Part shown: positions 1 to 9,695 of the stretch, piece by piece | Layout of the letters: the number at the start of each line of letters is the position of its first letter | Position numbering within the stretch: position 1 is the stretch's first letter | Assembly (NCBI RefSeq): GCF_000519045.1 | Contig: NZ_KI912532.1 | Span: forward strand, 372,001 to 436,000 | Length of the DNA stretch: 64,000 nucleotides | Source: Dechloromonas agitata is5 | GTDB lineage: Bacteria > Pseudomonadota > Gammaproteobacteria > Burkholderiales > Rhodocyclaceae | Reading direction: 5' to 3' | Program-made: the position numbers and the translations under genes | The notes under the pieces: generated by a model | Databases searched by the model: none | Told to the model about the DNA's origin: nothing | What the model saw: the letters and a program-made list of their open reading frames with translations, nothing else

Positions 1-76
1 GCAGAACGGCGGCCAGCGCCTCGCCATCGCGCAGGTGCAGGTGCCAGTCGTCGGGACGGGTAATGGTCAGTTGCAT
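1..76 (-). CDS. pyrC: Dihydroorotase, N-terminal fragment (cut by window edge)
   Basis: Only the first 25 codons are in the window; the gene continues beyond base 1. The visible protein begins MQLTITRPDDWHLHLRDG. The RPDDWHLHLRDG stretch carries the HxH metal-binding pair that opens class II (PyrC-type) dihydroorotases, which close carbamoyl-aspartate to dihydroorotate in pyrimidine synthesis. The ATG is preceded by a GGAGG-like ribosome site, and a TAGAAT -10-like hexamer lies just upstream. The gene is divergent from the radical SAM gene. Confidence 0.85.
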   Translation of the reverse strand, partial: MQLTITRPDDWHLHLRDGEALAAVL

Positions 77-178
77 ACTCGGGACATCCTCCAATAGTCG
101 CATTCTAACAGGCCGAAAGGAGGACAGACCCACGGCCCCGGCTTCATTAGAATCCCCGGCTTCCCGTGAGGACACCCC

Positions 179-1357
179 ATGACCGACATCGTACTGCAGC
201 CCCATCCCGCTTCCCGCCGCATTCCCGCATCCGACCCGGATCCCATCATCGGCGGCCGGGTTGAATTGCAACTGCTGACCACGCTCAAGTGCAACCTGAA
301 ATGCACCTATTGCTCGCTCGGCGTCGGCGACGTGCTCGGCTCGCAGAACCACGTCGAATACACCGTCGACGAACTGGCCGCCTTCGTGGACAAGCATCTG
401 CAGGGCAAGGAGGTGTACGTCACCTTCTACGGCGGCGAGCCGACGCTGAATCTCGACATGATGCTGGAGGTCATGCAGCGCTTCCCGCTCTTCCGCTTCC
501 AGTTACAGACCAACGGTACGCTACTCGACGGCCTGCCCGACTGGGCGCTCGGCCGGCTGTCCAACATCCTCGTCTCGATTGACGGCAGCGAGGCGACCAC
601 CGACGGCTATCGCGGCCGCGGCATCTACCGGCAGGTGCTGAAGAACCTGGCGGCGGTGCGCGACAAGATCGGCGGCACGGTGACCGCCCGCGTCACCTGG
701 GGCAACCCGGCCACCACGTTCGAGGAACTCGATGAACTGGTCAGCGCCGACGGCCATTTCGACTACCTGTACTGGCAGTTCGTCGCCGACGAGATGTATG
801 CCGGCGATTCCGTCGAGCAACGCCAGGCCGTGCTGGTGCCGCTGATCGAAAAATTCTTCTCGCGCACCGACGTGCTCTACCCGCTGATCCCGCTGATGGG
901 CATCGTCCGCAACAAGGTGCTGCCGACGCGTGGCCAGGAACTCTACGCCGGCCTGACGCAATGCCGCGTGTCGACCCACCTGATCAACGTCATGCCCAAC
1001 GGCCAGATCTACCCCTGCCCGGACATGATGTACGCCCACGACATGCAGATGGGCGACGTGCGCAGCAACTGGCTGAAGAAGAGTCCGCTGCAACCCGCCG
1101 CCAGCATGCCCTGCGAAGGTTGCGAGGCCTTCTCGTGGTGCCGCCGCAACTGCATGAAGAACCTCTGGCTGGGCTACGTCAAGAACGACCTGCGCTATCG
1201 CGCCAACGTCGTTGAGCCGATCTGCGACCTGTTACGTTTCATGGGCCGCGAGATCGACAAGCACGACCCGCAAGCGTGGTTCGCTCGCCTGCCCGTGCCG
1301 CTACGCCGGCAGATCACCGACTGCGAGGTTTACGAGTACGTCGAGATCATGCCCTGA
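179..1357 (+). CDS. Radical SAM/SPASM domain protein
   Basis: A 392-residue enzyme. Cys38, Cys42 and Cys45 form the CX3CX2C motif that binds the SAM-cleaving 4Fe-4S cluster, and a YGGEP motif follows at 84-88. The C-terminal third is rich in Cys (about 262, 280, 312, 315, 321, 325, 349), which fits a SPASM or twitch domain holding auxiliary Fe-S clusters. Such proteins usually modify peptides or mature other enzymes. No precursor peptide, peptidase or transporter gene is adjacent, so the substrate is unknown. The ATG follows a GAGG-type ribosome site and is divergent from pyrC. It ends 6 bp from the convergent rsmI stop. Confidence 0.8.
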   Translation: MTDIVLQPHPASRRIPASDPDPIIGGRVELQLLTTLKCNLKCTYCSLGVGDVLGSQNHVEYTVDELAAFVDKHLQGKEVYVTFYGGEPTLNLDMMLEVMQRFPLFRFQLQTNGTLLDGLPDWALGRLSNILVSIDGSEATTDGYRGRGIYRQVLKNLAAVRDKIGGTVTARVTWGNPATTFEELDELVSADGHFDYLYWQFVADEMYAGDSVEQRQAVLVPLIEKFFSRTDVLYPLIPLMGIVRNKVLPTRGQELYAGLTQCRVSTHLINVMPNGQIYPCPDMMYAHDMQMGDVRSNWLKKSPLQPAASMPCEGCEAFSWCRRNCMKNLWLGYVKNDLRYRANVVEPICDLLRFMGREIDKHDPQAWFARLPVPLRRQITDCEVYEYVEIMP

Positions 1358-1363
1358 GCGACA

Positions 1364-2212
1364 TCAGCCCTTCAGACTCAGCGCCAGGTCGTACAGCGCG
1401 TTTTTTGACGCCCCGGTAATGCTCGCGGCGAGCTTCGCGGCCTGCTTGGTGGGCAGGCCATCCGCCAGCAGCAGCTTGAGGACGCGCTCGCCTTCGCCGC
1501 TGTCGGCCTCGCCGCTGGCGCCGGACAGCATCAGCACGAACTCGCCGCGCTGGCGGTTGGGGTCGGCCTTCAGCCAGTCCAGCGCCTCGGGCAGCGGCAG
1601 GGAATGGATGGTTTCGAACAGCTTGGTCAGTTCGCGGCCGATGACCAGGGTGCGCTGGCCGAAAACGCTGGCCAGATCGGCCACGGTATCGAGTACGCGG
1701 TGCGGGGCTTCGTAGAAAACGAGGGCCGCCGGGATGTCGGACAGGGCTTCGAGGGCCTGGCGGCGCTGGCCGGATTTGGCGGGCAGGAAACCGTAGAACA
1801 GGAAGTGCTCGTCGAGCAGGCCGGAGGCGGAGAGCGCCGTGGTGGCGGCACAGGGGCCGGGCAACGGCACGACGCGGCCACCGGCTTCGCGCACGGCGGC
1901 GACGATGCGGGCGCCGGGATCGGAGATGCCGGGGGTACCGGCGTCGGAAATCAGGGCGACGGATTCGCCGGCCTGCAGTTTTTCAACGATGCGGGCGGCC
2001 GCTTCGTTTTCGTTGTGCTGGTGCGCCGGCAGGGTGCGGGCCCGGGCGCCGAGTTGCTTGAGCAGCGGGCCGCTGTGCCGGGTGTCTTCGGCTGCCACCC
2101 AGGGCACGCTGCGCAGGATTTCCTCGGCGCGGCGGGTGAGATCGGCCAGGTTCCCGAGCGGGGTCGGGACGACATACAATGCGGCGCATTCCTGCGTCAT
2201 GGATTCCGTCAT
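1364..2212 (-). CDS. rsmI: 16S rRNA (cytidine1402-2'-O)-methyltransferase RsmI
   Basis: 282 residues from the ATG at 2212; a second in-frame ATG lies at 2200. The N-terminus reads [15 protein letters not shown] and is followed by AAEDTRHSG, both typical of the RsmI (YraL) branch of tetrapyrrole-methylase folds. GTPGISDPG and PLPGPCA form the SAM pocket. RsmI methylates the ribose of C1402 in the decoding centre of 16S rRNA. The reading frame stays open upstream, but that extension lies over yraN and has no family similarity. It is divergent from yraN with only 9 bp between starts, so the promoters must overlap the coding sequences. Confidence 0.95.
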   Translation of the reverse strand: MTESMTQECAALYVVPTPLGNLADLTRRAEEILRSVPWVAAEDTRHSGPLLKQLGARARTLPAHQHNENEAAARIVEKLQAGESVALISDAGTPGISDPGARIVAAVREAGGRVVPLPGPCAATTALSASGLLDEHFLFYGFLPAKSGQRRQALEALSDIPAALVFYEAPHRVLDTVADLASVFGQRTLVIGRELTKLFETIHSLPLPEALDWLKADPNRQRGEFVLMLSGASGEADSGEGERVLKLLLADGLPTKQAAKLAASITGASKNALYDLALSLKG

Positions 2213-2221
2213 AGTTTGGGC

Positions 2222-2584
2222 ATGCGAACAAAAGCCGACGATACCACCACCGCCCGCGGCCGCGAAGCCGAAGACAGGGCGGCACGCCATCTGGAGCGCC
2301 ACGGCCTGCGCGTCGTGGTGCGTAATTTCCGGGTGCGCGGTGGCGAGATCGACCTGATCTGCCGCGACGGCAAGGCACTGGTTTTCGTCGAGGTGCGCCT
2401 GCGCAGCCGCAGCGATTTCGGCGGCGCGGCGGCCAGCATCACGACGACCAAGCAGCGGCGCATCATCCTCGCCGCCCAGCATTACTTGGCCGGCCAGCCG
2501 GAATGCGATTGCCGCTTCGATTGCGTGCTGATCGAGGGCGAACGGCTGGCATGGCTGAAAAATGCGTTTTCTGCTGACGCTTAG
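2222..2584 (+). CDS. YraN family protein (UPF0102, endonuclease-like fold)
   Basis: 120 residues. The sequence contains [16 protein letters not shown], then [10 protein letters not shown] and [10 protein letters not shown]. These match the conserved E...(G)EIDL...FVEVK core of UPF0102, which resembles PD-(D/E)XK nucleases; its biological role is unsettled. The start is the ATG at 2222, although the reading frame is open far upstream over rsmI. The position between rsmI and gmhA/dolP matches the yraL-yraN-diaA-yraP order of enterobacteria, but the lpoA (yraM) gene found there is absent. The last 23 bases overlap the HIRAN gene. Confidence 0.92.
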   Translation: MRTKADDTTTARGREAEDRAARHLERHGLRVVVRNFRVRGGEIDLICRDGKALVFVEVRLRSRSDFGGAAASITTTKQRRIILAAQHYLAGQPECDCRFDCVLIEGERLAWLKNAFSADA

Positions 2585-2927
2585 CCTGCTGTTCTGGCTC
2601 GGCGTCTCGCGGGCCGAAGGCGGGCGCGTGCTGATCCAGCATTCGCCGCTGGCCGGCAGCCAGTATTACGCGTTGAGCACGGTGTGGCAGGAGATCCGGC
2701 CGGGTGACGCCTTGGCGCTGGTGCGCGAAGCGGACAACCGCCATGACCGCCACGCCATCCGCGTCGAATGGCGCGGCCACACGCTGGGTTATGTGCCGCG
2801 CACCGAGAATCGGGTCATCGCCGCAGCACTCGATGCCGGCGACCGCCTGACAGCGCGCGTGTCGTCGGTGAGCGACAACAAAAACCCCTGGCAACGGGTG
2901 GCCTTCGAAGTCTTCATCGAGCTGTGA
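2562..2927 (+). CDS. Secreted HIRAN domain protein
   Basis: 121 residues. The first about 18 form a hydrophobic signal peptide ([15 protein letters not shown]). The rest is a single HIRAN-type domain: hydrophobic strands around SPLAGSQYY, then [18 protein letters not shown] and [12 protein letters not shown]. The D/N-x-H-D-x-x-A-I-x-V core is the diagnostic part. In Rad5/HLTF helicases HIRAN binds 3' DNA ends, but here it stands alone and seems to be exported, so a DNA-repair role is doubtful. It overlaps the end of yraN by 23 bp and is probably translationally coupled. Confidence 0.8.
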   Translation: MRFLLTLSLLFWLGVSRAEGGRVLIQHSPLAGSQYYALSTVWQEIRPGDALALVREADNRHDRHAIRVEWRGHTLGYVPRTENRVIAAALDAGDRLTARVSSVSDNKNPWQRVAFEVFIEL

Positions 2928-2971
2928 GGTAGAATGATGCGATCTTCTACAGCCCCAAGCCCTTGACCGAT

Positions 2972-3562
2972 ATGGATTTGATCGCCCGCGTTGCCAGGAA
3001 TTTCGAGGACAGCGCCCAAACCAAGCTCAATGCCGTCGACGCGATGGCCGCACCGATCGCCGCCGCCATCGAGACGATGTTCCACTGCCTGATCAACGGC
3101 GGCAAGATTCTCGCCTGCGGCAACGGCGGCTCGGCCGGCGACTCGCAGCATTTCGCCGCCGAACTGATCGGCCGCTTCGAGGCCGAGCGCCAGGAACTGG
3201 CAGCCATCGCGCTGACCACCGACAGCTCGATCCTGACTGCCGTCGGTAACGACTATTCGTTCAACCAGATCTTCTCCAAGCAGGTGCGCGGCCTCGGTCA
3301 CGCCGGCGACGTGCTGCTCGCCATCTCGACCTCGGGCAATTCCGCCAACGTCATCGAGGCGATCAAGGCGGCCCACGAGCACGACATGCGCGTCGTCGCG
3401 CTGACCGGCAAGGGCGGCGGCCAGATCGGCGAGATGCTGCGCGACGACGATATCCACCTTTGCGTGCCGGCCGACCGTACGGCACGTATTCAGGAAACTC
3501 ACCTGGTTGCCATCCACTGCCTGTGCGACGGGATCGACGCACTTTTGTTGGGAGTCGAATGA
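2972..3562 (+). CDS. gmhA: Phosphoheptose isomerase (SIS domain; GmhA/DiaA family)
   Basis: 196 residues from the ATG at 2972; a TTG three codons upstream is a possible alternative. The single SIS domain shows [20 protein letters not shown] and AISTSGNS for sugar-phosphate binding and [11 protein letters not shown] near the end. The residues match GmhA of pseudomonads better than enterobacterial DiaA, in which CGNGGS is altered. GmhA converts sedoheptulose 7-phosphate to D-glycero-manno-heptose 7-phosphate for LPS core heptose. rfaE2 of the same pathway lies at 21.4 kb. It overlaps the next start by four bases. A DiaA-like role in replication initiation is the alternative. Confidence 0.85.
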   Translation: MDLIARVARNFEDSAQTKLNAVDAMAAPIAAAIETMFHCLINGGKILACGNGGSAGDSQHFAAELIGRFEAERQELAAIALTTDSSILTAVGNDYSFNQIFSKQVRGLGHAGDVLLAISTSGNSANVIEAIKAAHEHDMRVVALTGKGGGQIGEMLRDDDIHLCVPADRTARIQETHLVAIHCLCDGIDALLLGVE

Positions 3563-4227
3563 TGCAAAAAGCCAAACTGAGCCTGGCCGCCCTCGCCCTG
3601 ATCGTCGCCCTGCCCGGCCTGCAGGGTTGCGTCGAAGTCGCCCTGCTCGGCACCGCCGCGGCGAGCGGCGTGATGTCGGCCCACGACCGCCGGTCGACCG
3701 GCACACAGACCGACGACGAAACGACGGAATGGAAGGCCAACAACCACGTGCCGGCCCAGTACAAGGACACGGCACACGTCAATTTCACGTCCTTCAACCG
3801 TCGCCTGCTGATCACCGGCGAGGTACCGAACGAGGAAGCCAAGTCGGTCATCGAAAGCGAAGTGCGCAAGATCGAGGGCGTCAAGGACGTCTACAACGAA
3901 CTCGGCATCGGCCCGGCCACCCCGCTCTCCAGCCGCAGCAACGACAGCTTCATCACCTCCAAGGTCAAGGCCCGCCTGGTCGATAGCAACCAGATCTCGG
4001 CCAACCACATCAAGGTGCTGACCGAGCGCGGCATCGTCTTCCTGATGGGCATTGTCAACGAGCGCGAAGCCAAGGTCGCCATCGCCGTCGCCCGCACAAC
4101 GGCCGGTGTCGTCAAGGTGGTTAATGTGCTGGAAGTGGTCGGCGAGGACGAAACCCGCCGCCTCGACCAGCAGGTACTCGGCGCCCGCAAGACGCCGCCG
4201 GCCAGCGCGCCGGTCGAGAATCGCTGA
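3559..4227 (+). CDS. dolP: Outer-membrane BON-domain lipoprotein (DolP/YraP-like)
   Basis: 222 residues. A lipoprotein signal peptide ends at LPGLQGC (lipidated Cys about residue 20). Two BON domains follow, at about 70-125 and 145-205, with the conserved Gly turns in [16 protein letters not shown] and [16 protein letters not shown]. DolP binds anionic phospholipid in the outer membrane and helps maintain envelope integrity and BAM function. The start ATGATG overlaps the gmhA stop, so the two are coupled. A hairpin that may end transcription follows 33 bp after the stop. Confidence 0.9.
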   Translation: MMQKAKLSLAALALIVALPGLQGCVEVALLGTAAASGVMSAHDRRSTGTQTDDETTEWKANNHVPAQYKDTAHVNFTSFNRRLLITGEVPNEEAKSVIESEVRKIEGVKDVYNELGIGPATPLSSRSNDSFITSKVKARLVDSNQISANHIKVLTERGIVFLMGIVNEREAKVAIAVARTTAGVVKVVNVLEVVGEDETRRLDQQVLGARKTPPASAPVENR

Positions 4228-4259
4228 TTCCCGCCGCCGCACAACGGGAGTAAGCTGAC

Positions 4260-4292
4260 AGGGCGTCCCGGCGATCACCGCCGGGGCGCCCT
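4260..4292 (+). terminator. Hairpin downstream of dolP
   Basis: Arms AGGGCGTCCCGGCG (4260-4273) and CGCCGGGGCGCCCT (4279-4292) pair over 14 bp with one G:T wobble, around a 5-base loop. The T-run afterwards is weak (GATCGTTT), so termination may be partial or Rho-assisted. Confidence 0.5.
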
Positions 4293-4315
4293 GATCGTTT
4301 GGGGGAGGGGGCTCC

Positions 4316-4699
4316 ATGAATCTCGAAAAAGTCATTTTCGGTTTCTTCATTTTGTTGGCGGCAACGCTCAACTTCGGTTTCTTCATCGGGGACATCGGCA
4401 ACCCGGAACTGCACAGCGTCTATGAACTCGCGGCCGCGCTGGTCGTCAGCCTGATCGCCACGGCGCTCAAATTCGGCGACCGTACGCAGATCGGCGCCAT
4501 CCACCTGTCCACCAGCCTGGTCGCCGATCTGCAGCTGATCGCCGCCGCCATCACCTGGGGCGTTGCCGTGCATGTCACGGGCGTCGGCATGACGCCGCAT
4601 GTCACCTCCAGCGTCGTGTCGCTGTCGGGCGGCGCGCTGTTCGCCAACATCGTCTCCGTCGTCATCCTGATCGTCGAAACGGTGATGCTGCGCCGCTGA
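4316..4699 (+). CDS. Small membrane protein paired with the potassium channel
   Basis: 127 residues, almost entirely hydrophobic, with about four predicted membrane segments (about 6-26, 38-54, 66-88, 100-124). Few charged residues lie between them apart from ALKFGDRTQIGAIH. I do not recognise a functional family with certainty; it resembles small DUF6394-type proteins found next to TrkA-type channels. It starts at a good ATG and ends 10 bp before the channel gene, so the two are probably co-transcribed. An accessory role for the channel is inference from position only. Confidence 0.7.
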   Translation: MNLEKVIFGFFILLAATLNFGFFIGDIGNPELHSVYELAAALVVSLIATALKFGDRTQIGAIHLSTSLVADLQLIAAAITWGVAVHVTGVGMTPHVTSSVVSLSGGALFANIVSVVILIVETVMLRR

Positions 4700-4709
4700 G
4701 GCCGCCATC

Positions 4710-6392
4710 ATGAACAGCGCCTTCTTCCTGGTGCTCCGGCGCATGCGGGCGCCGATCATCGTGCTCATCGTCATCTACGCCATTTCGGTGATCGGCCTGA
4801 CGCTGGTGCCGGGTGTCGACGCCGACGGCAAGCCGACGCCGCCGATGAGCTTCTTCCACGCCTTCTATTTCATCAGCTACACGGCAACGACCATCGGCTT
4901 CGGCGAAATTCCGGTCGCCTTTTCGGACGCGCAGAGACTGTGGGTGATGGTCTGCATCTACCTGACCGTGGTCGGCTGGTCGTATTCGGTCGTCACGCTG
5001 ATCGCCCTGCTCCAGGACAAGGGCTTCCAGAACACGCTGACCACCAACCGCTTCGCCCGGCGGGTCCGGCAGACCAAAGAGGACTTCTACCTGATCTGCG
5101 GCTGCGGCGAGACGGGCGGCCTGATCGCCCGCAGCTTCGACCATGTCGGACAGGCTTTCGTGGTGCTGGAAAAGGACGAAATGCGCGTCGAGGAACTCGA
5201 CCTGCTCGATTTCAAGACCGATACGCCGGCCCTCGCGGCCGATGCGCGGCTGCCCGACAACCTCAAGCTGGCCGGCCTGAATCACCCGAAATGCCGGGGC
5301 GTGCTGGCGATGACCAACGACGACCAGAGCAACCTGGCCATTGCCATCGCTGTCCGCCTGCTCAACCCGAAAATCCCGGTCATCGCCCGCGCCGAGTTGG
5401 CGGCGACGGCGGCCAACATGGCCTCCTTCGGTACCGACCACATCATCAATCCGTTCGAGCGCTTCGCCGACAGCCTGGCGCTGGCCATCGCCGCACCGGA
5501 GCGCTTCCGGCTGATCGAACTGCTCACCAGCCTGCCGGAAACCGCCCTCCCCGAGCCACACCGGCCGCCGCGCGGGCACTGGATTCTCTGCGGCTACGGG
5601 CGTTTCGGCCATGCCATCGCCAGCCGCCTGCGCAACAACGGCATCGCGCTGACCATCATCGACTCCAGCGCCCGGGATAGCGACCACGACATCACCGGCG
5701 ACGGCACCGAGGCATCCACCCTGCGCCAGGCCGGTATTGAAAAGGCCGACGGTATCGTCGCCGGCAGCAACAACGACATCAACAACCTGTCGATCGCCGT
5801 GACCGCCGCCGAGCTCAAGCCGGACCTGTTCGTTGTCGCCCGCCAGAACCAGGCGGCCAATGCGGCGTTGTTCGATGCCTATGCCGCCGATTTCACCGTG
5901 CTGCCCAGCCGGATCATCGCGCAGGAGTGCATCGCCCTGCTCACCGCCCCGCTGCTCGCCCGCTTTCTCGAACGCCTGCCGCACCTCGACGAAGCCGCCT
6001 GCCACCAGTTGGCTGAACGACTGAGCGAGGCCTGTGGCGGCCGGACACCGGTCGTCTGGGACAACCGCCTCAACGCCGCCGAGGCGCCCGCCGCCTGGCA
6101 GGCCCTGATGCATGACCAGCCCATCCGGGTCGGCGACTTGCTGATCGATGGCACGGAGCGCAGTCGCCGTCTGCCGGTCGTGCCGCTGATGATCGAACGC
6201 GGCGATGCCTGCCGCCTGTTGCCGGACGACGACGAAGCCCTGCAGGCCGGCGACCAGCTGCTCTTCGCCAGCCCGCTGAGCGCCCAGCGCAACCTGGAAC
6301 TGACGCTGCGCAACGCCAACGAACTGGAATACGTGCTGCACGGCCACGAGAAATCCGGCAGCCTGCTCGGCAAGCTGCTGGCTGCGCATTGA
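4710..6392 (+). CDS. Potassium channel with two cytoplasmic RCK (TrkA-N) domains
   Basis: 560 residues. Two membrane segments (about 13-33 and 77-100) flank a pore loop whose filter is TTIGFGE (60-66), the K+ signature TVGYG in a TIGFG variant. Two Rossmann-type RCK units follow: FYLICGCGETGGLIARS near 127 and HWILCGYGRFGHAIAS near 289. The second is followed by a TrkA-C-like region about 440-560. Nucleotides or ions bound by RCK domains normally gate such channels. The fused tandem RCK arrangement resembles Ca2+- or ligand-gated prokaryotic channels. The ligand cannot be read from the sequence. Confidence 0.88.
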   Translation: MNSAFFLVLRRMRAPIIVLIVIYAISVIGLTLVPGVDADGKPTPPMSFFHAFYFISYTATTIGFGEIPVAFSDAQRLWVMVCIYLTVVGWSYSVVTLIALLQDKGFQNTLTTNRFARRVRQTKEDFYLICGCGETGGLIARSFDHVGQAFVVLEKDEMRVEELDLLDFKTDTPALAADARLPDNLKLAGLNHPKCRGVLAMTNDDQSNLAIAIAVRLLNPKIPVIARAELAATAANMASFGTDHIINPFERFADSLALAIAAPERFRLIELLTSLPETALPEPHRPPRGHWILCGYGRFGHAIASRLRNNGIALTIIDSSARDSDHDITGDGTEASTLRQAGIEKADGIVAGSNNDINNLSIAVTAAELKPDLFVVARQNQAANAALFDAYAADFTVLPSRIIAQECIALLTAPLLARFLERLPHLDEAACHQLAERLSEACGGRTPVVWDNRLNAAEAPAAWQALMHDQPIRVGDLLIDGTERSRRLPVVPLMIERGDACRLLPDDDEALQAGDQLLFASPLSAQRNLELTLRNANELEYVLHGHEKSGSLLGKLLAAH

Positions 6393-6703
6393 TCCGGCGG
6401 CCTCGGCACCCCGCGAGCAACTCACACATTAGCTACGCGCGGACAGCCGCACCGAAACGCTTCTGACCCGGCAGCCCCACCTGCTGCTTTCTCCTGGCGC
6501 CACGCCCCTCCGGTTTCCCCGACGCCCTGGCATTGAAGGGCAGATTTCAGCACCCGCTGCGGGTTACCGGCTTCCAGTACTGAAGGAGCAAAACTGCACA
6601 CGCCCTGCTTAGCCTACATTAAAATGTGGCAAATTTATCCACCAAATTCCATTATTGGGAATTATGCCAAATTCATACGCACAACAGCTTCAGGACGGCC
6701 GCC
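6393..6703. other. Intergenic region upstream of the hybrid kinase
   Basis: About 310 bp with no convincing gene. The first 200 bp are GC-rich and featureless. The last 90 bp turn AT-rich (ATTAAAATGTGGCAAATTT near 6619-6637), which is where a promoter would be expected. An imperfect inverted repeat AATTCC...GGGAATT lies near 6646-6664. The kinase frame is open back to a GTG at 6626, but that stretch has no family similarity. Confidence 0.5.
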
Positions 6704-9661
6704 ATGCCTGATGTGAACCGGCCGCCTGCCGCCGCATCTCGGGCAACGCGAGGGCGCGCCTTCTGGCAATTGGTGGCGGGCGTCGTCGTCGTCAACCTGG
6801 TCATCCTCGCCATCGGCATCCAGAGCCTGCTCTACAGCCATGCCCGGACGCTGGAAAAGGTACGCGAGTCGACGACCAACCTGGCTTTCCTGATCGAGCA
6901 GAACGTTGCGGACAGTGCGCGCCGCATCGACCTTGCCCTGCTCAACATCGTGCATATGCTGGAGCACGAACAGGAACAGGGCGGCATCGACCCGGTGGAG
7001 GTCGCGCATGTACTCGCCTTGCAGAGCGAGCAGTTGCCGGAAGTGGATGCCTTCCGGGTCACCGACGCGACGGGCCGCCTGCGCTGGGGCAAGGGGGTCA
7101 CGTCGGAAACGCAGGAAACCTATGCCGACCGCCCCTTCTTCGCCGCACATCAGGTTGCGCCGGGCCGGGCCATGGTGGTCGGCGAACCGGTCATCGGCCG
7201 GGTGTCGAACATCTGGGTGATTCCCTTCACCCGCTCCTACCGCAAGCCGGATGGCAGCCTGGCCGGCGTCATCAATGCCACCGTCGCGCTCTCCCATTTC
7301 TACGATCAGTTGTCCACGCTGAAACTCGGGCCGCACGGCTCGGCCATCATCCGGCATCTCAACCACAGCCTGGCGACACGCTACCCGGCTATTGATGGCC
7401 CGGCCGGGACGATCGGCGACCGAACGGTGTCGCGCGAATTCCTCGCCATCCTCGATTCCGGCGTCAAGGAAGGGCATTTCCACACCCTCAACCCACCGGA
7501 CGGCATCGAAAGGAGCTATGCCTTCCGCCGCATCGAGGGCCTGCCCTACATCCTGGCCGTCGGCCGGGCACCGGCGGATTACCTGGACGTCTGGCGCGAG
7601 GAGCGGCGCAACGTCATCCTGTTTGTCAGCGCCTTTTTCCTGCTCAGCCTGGCCGCCGCCTGGCTGATGTACCGCCACTGGCAGCGCAATCTCGAACACA
7701 CCGCCGCCCTGGTCGAATCCGAGGCGCGTTTCCGCAGCTATGTCGAATCGGCCCCGGTCGGCATTTTCGTCGCCGACGCCCAGGGCGACTACGTGGACGT
7801 CAATCCGGCCGGCTGCGAACTGGTCGGCTATAGCCGCGACGAATTGCTGCAGATGAATATCCGCGACCTGGCGCCGCCCAACCTGCTGGCCACGCACGAG
7901 GTGCAGTACGAGCACAACAAGCGCAGCCGCGTGAGTGACAGCGAAATCACCCTGCGCTGCAAGGACGGGCATCTGATCCATACGACGCTGCGCACCATCA
8001 TGCTGCCCGGCGAACGGGTCATGGGTTTCTGCAGCGACATGACGGAACACAAGCGGGCACAGGAGGCTCTGCTCGAAAACGAGAGCCGCTTCCGGCGCAT
8101 TTCGTCGATGAGCAGCGACCTGATCTACTCCTGCCGGCGCGACGACGAGGGCGCGTTCCGCATCGACTGGATCGGCGGCCAGGCCGAAAAGCTGTTCGGC
8201 TACAGCGCGGCGGAAATCCGCCAGCGCGGCAGCTGGCGCGATTTCGTCTGCACCGACGACCAACCGCTTTTCGCCCGCCAGATCTCCCAGCTGCAAGCCG
8301 GCGAGAGCAGCGCCTTCGTTGTCCGCGCCCAGCACCGCGACGGTTCGCTGCACTTCCTGCACAGCGTGGCGGAAATCGAGCTCGGCCCGGATGGCGAGGC
8401 AGTGCTCTATGGCGCGATCCGCGACATCACCGAACTGGAGAACTACCGCCTGGACCTGGAACGACTGGTCGCCGAGCGCACCTACGAACTGAGCGTCGCC
8501 AAGGAAGCTGCGGAAAAGGCCAATCAGTCGAAGAGCGCCTTCCTGGCCAACATGAGCCATGAAATCCGCACGCCGCTCAACGCCATCACCGGCATGTCAC
8601 ATCTGCTGCGCCGCGCCGGCTGCACGCCGGAGCAGGCCGAACGCCTGGACCGCATCGAGAGCGCCAGCGAACACCTGCTCGACATCATCAACGCCGTGCT
8701 CGACCTGTCGAAAATCGAGGCCGGCAAGTTCGCCCTGGAAGAAACCCGCGTCAATCTCGGCAGCCTGATCGGCAATGTCTGCTCGATGATCCAGGAGCGA
8801 GCCGACGCCAAGCAGCTGGCACTGATCCGCGACATCGCCCCGCTGCCCTGTGGTGTACTCGGCGATCCGACCCGCCTGCAGCAGGCGCTGCTCAATTTCG
8901 CGAGCAATGCCGTCAAATTCACCGAATCCGGCCACATCGCCTTCCGCACCCGGCTGCTGGCCGAGGAGCCGGAGGCGGTGGTCATCCGGTTCGAGGTCGA
9001 GGACACCGGCATCGGCGTCGCCCCCGACGCACAGGGCCGCCTGTTCAGCGCCTTTGAGCAGGCCGACAACTCGACGACGCGCAAGTACGGCGGTACCGGG
9101 TTGGGCCTGGCGATCACCCGGAAGCTGGCCGAGCTGATGGGAGGCGACACCGGCTTTTCCAGCACGCCGGGCCAGGGCAGCCTGTTCTGGTTCTCGGCCC
9201 GCCTGAAGAAGGACCCGCACGGTGAGCTGCCCGGGGCCGTCGAGCCGGCCAAGGTCGACGACCGGGCGATCGCCGAGCGCTTCACCGGGCGCCGGGTCCT
9301 GCTCGTCGAGGACGACGAGATCAACCGCGAGGTCGCCTTCGCGCTGCTCGCCGACACCGGGTTGATCGTCGATGCGGCGGAAAACGGTGCCGAGGCCCTG
9401 GCCAGGGCGCAAGCGAGCGATTACGACGTGATCCTGATGGACATGCAGATGCCGGTCATGGACGGCCTGGAGGCGGCACGCCGCATCCTCGCCCTGCCCG
9501 GCCGCGCCACCGTACCGATCATCGCGATGACCGCCAATGCCTTCGCCGAAGATCGCCTGCGCTGCGAAGAAGCGGGCATGAAGGATTTCATCGCCAAGCC
9601 GGTCGACCCCGACCAACTGTTCGAGCGCCTCTATCACTGGCTGGCGCGGGCGGAGGATTGA
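6704..9661 (+). CDS. Hybrid sensor histidine kinase (periplasmic sensor, two PAS, HisKA, HATPase, REC)
   Basis: 985 residues from the ATG at 6704; an upstream GTG at 6626 would add 26. A membrane segment at about 22-44 and another at 304-323 enclose a periplasmic dCache-like sensor with the DRPFF...[10 protein letters not shown] pattern. PAS domains follow at about 338-450 and 460-580. HisKA contains [14 protein letters not shown] with His619. HATPase shows [17 protein letters not shown] and GGTGLGLAI. The C-terminal receiver has the acceptor Asp913 in ILMDMQMP. No Hpt or output protein is adjacent, so its target is unknown. It ends convergent with the NTF2-like gene. Confidence 0.9.
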   Translation: MPDVNRPPAAASRATRGRAFWQLVAGVVVVNLVILAIGIQSLLYSHARTLEKVRESTTNLAFLIEQNVADSARRIDLALLNIVHMLEHEQEQGGIDPVEVAHVLALQSEQLPEVDAFRVTDATGRLRWGKGVTSETQETYADRPFFAAHQVAPGRAMVVGEPVIGRVSNIWVIPFTRSYRKPDGSLAGVINATVALSHFYDQLSTLKLGPHGSAIIRHLNHSLATRYPAIDGPAGTIGDRTVSREFLAILDSGVKEGHFHTLNPPDGIERSYAFRRIEGLPYILAVGRAPADYLDVWREERRNVILFVSAFFLLSLAAAWLMYRHWQRNLEHTAALVESEARFRSYVESAPVGIFVADAQGDYVDVNPAGCELVGYSRDELLQMNIRDLAPPNLLATHEVQYEHNKRSRVSDSEITLRCKDGHLIHTTLRTIMLPGERVMGFCSDMTEHKRAQEALLENESRFRRISSMSSDLIYSCRRDDEGAFRIDWIGGQAEKLFGYSAAEIRQRGSWRDFVCTDDQPLFARQISQLQAGESSAFVVRAQHRDGSLHFLHSVAEIELGPDGEAVLYGAIRDITELENYRLDLERLVAERTYELSVAKEAAEKANQSKSAFLANMSHEIRTPLNAITGMSHLLRRAGCTPEQAERLDRIESASEHLLDIINAVLDLSKIEAGKFALEETRVNLGSLIGNVCSMIQERADAKQLALIRDIAPLPCGVLGDPTRLQQALLNFASNAVKFTESGHIAFRTRLLAEEPEAVVIRFEVEDTGIGVAPDAQGRLFSAFEQADNSTTRKYGGTGLGLAITRKLAELMGGDTGFSSTPGQGSLFWFSARLKKDPHGELPGAVEPAKVDDRAIAERFTGRRVLLVEDDEINREVAFALLADTGLIVDAAENGAEALARAQASDYDVILMDMQMPVMDGLEAARRILALPGRATVPIIAMTANAFAEDRLRCEEAGMKDFIAKPVDPDQLFERLYHWLARAED

Positions 9662-9670
9662 AGCCCACCG

Positions 9671-9695
9671 GCAAGGCGCCGATACGCCGTGCTTT
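9671..9695 (+). terminator. Weak hairpin between convergent genes
   Basis: GCAAGGCG (9671-9678) pairs with CGCCGTGC (9685-9692) at seven of eight positions, followed by only TTTC. It lies between the convergent kinase and NTF2-like stops, so it could serve either strand. Confidence 0.25.

Noticed and set aside
2213-2482. N-terminal extension of rsmI by about 90 codons
   Set aside because: The extension lies antisense over yraN and lacks family similarity; the protein starts normally at 2212.
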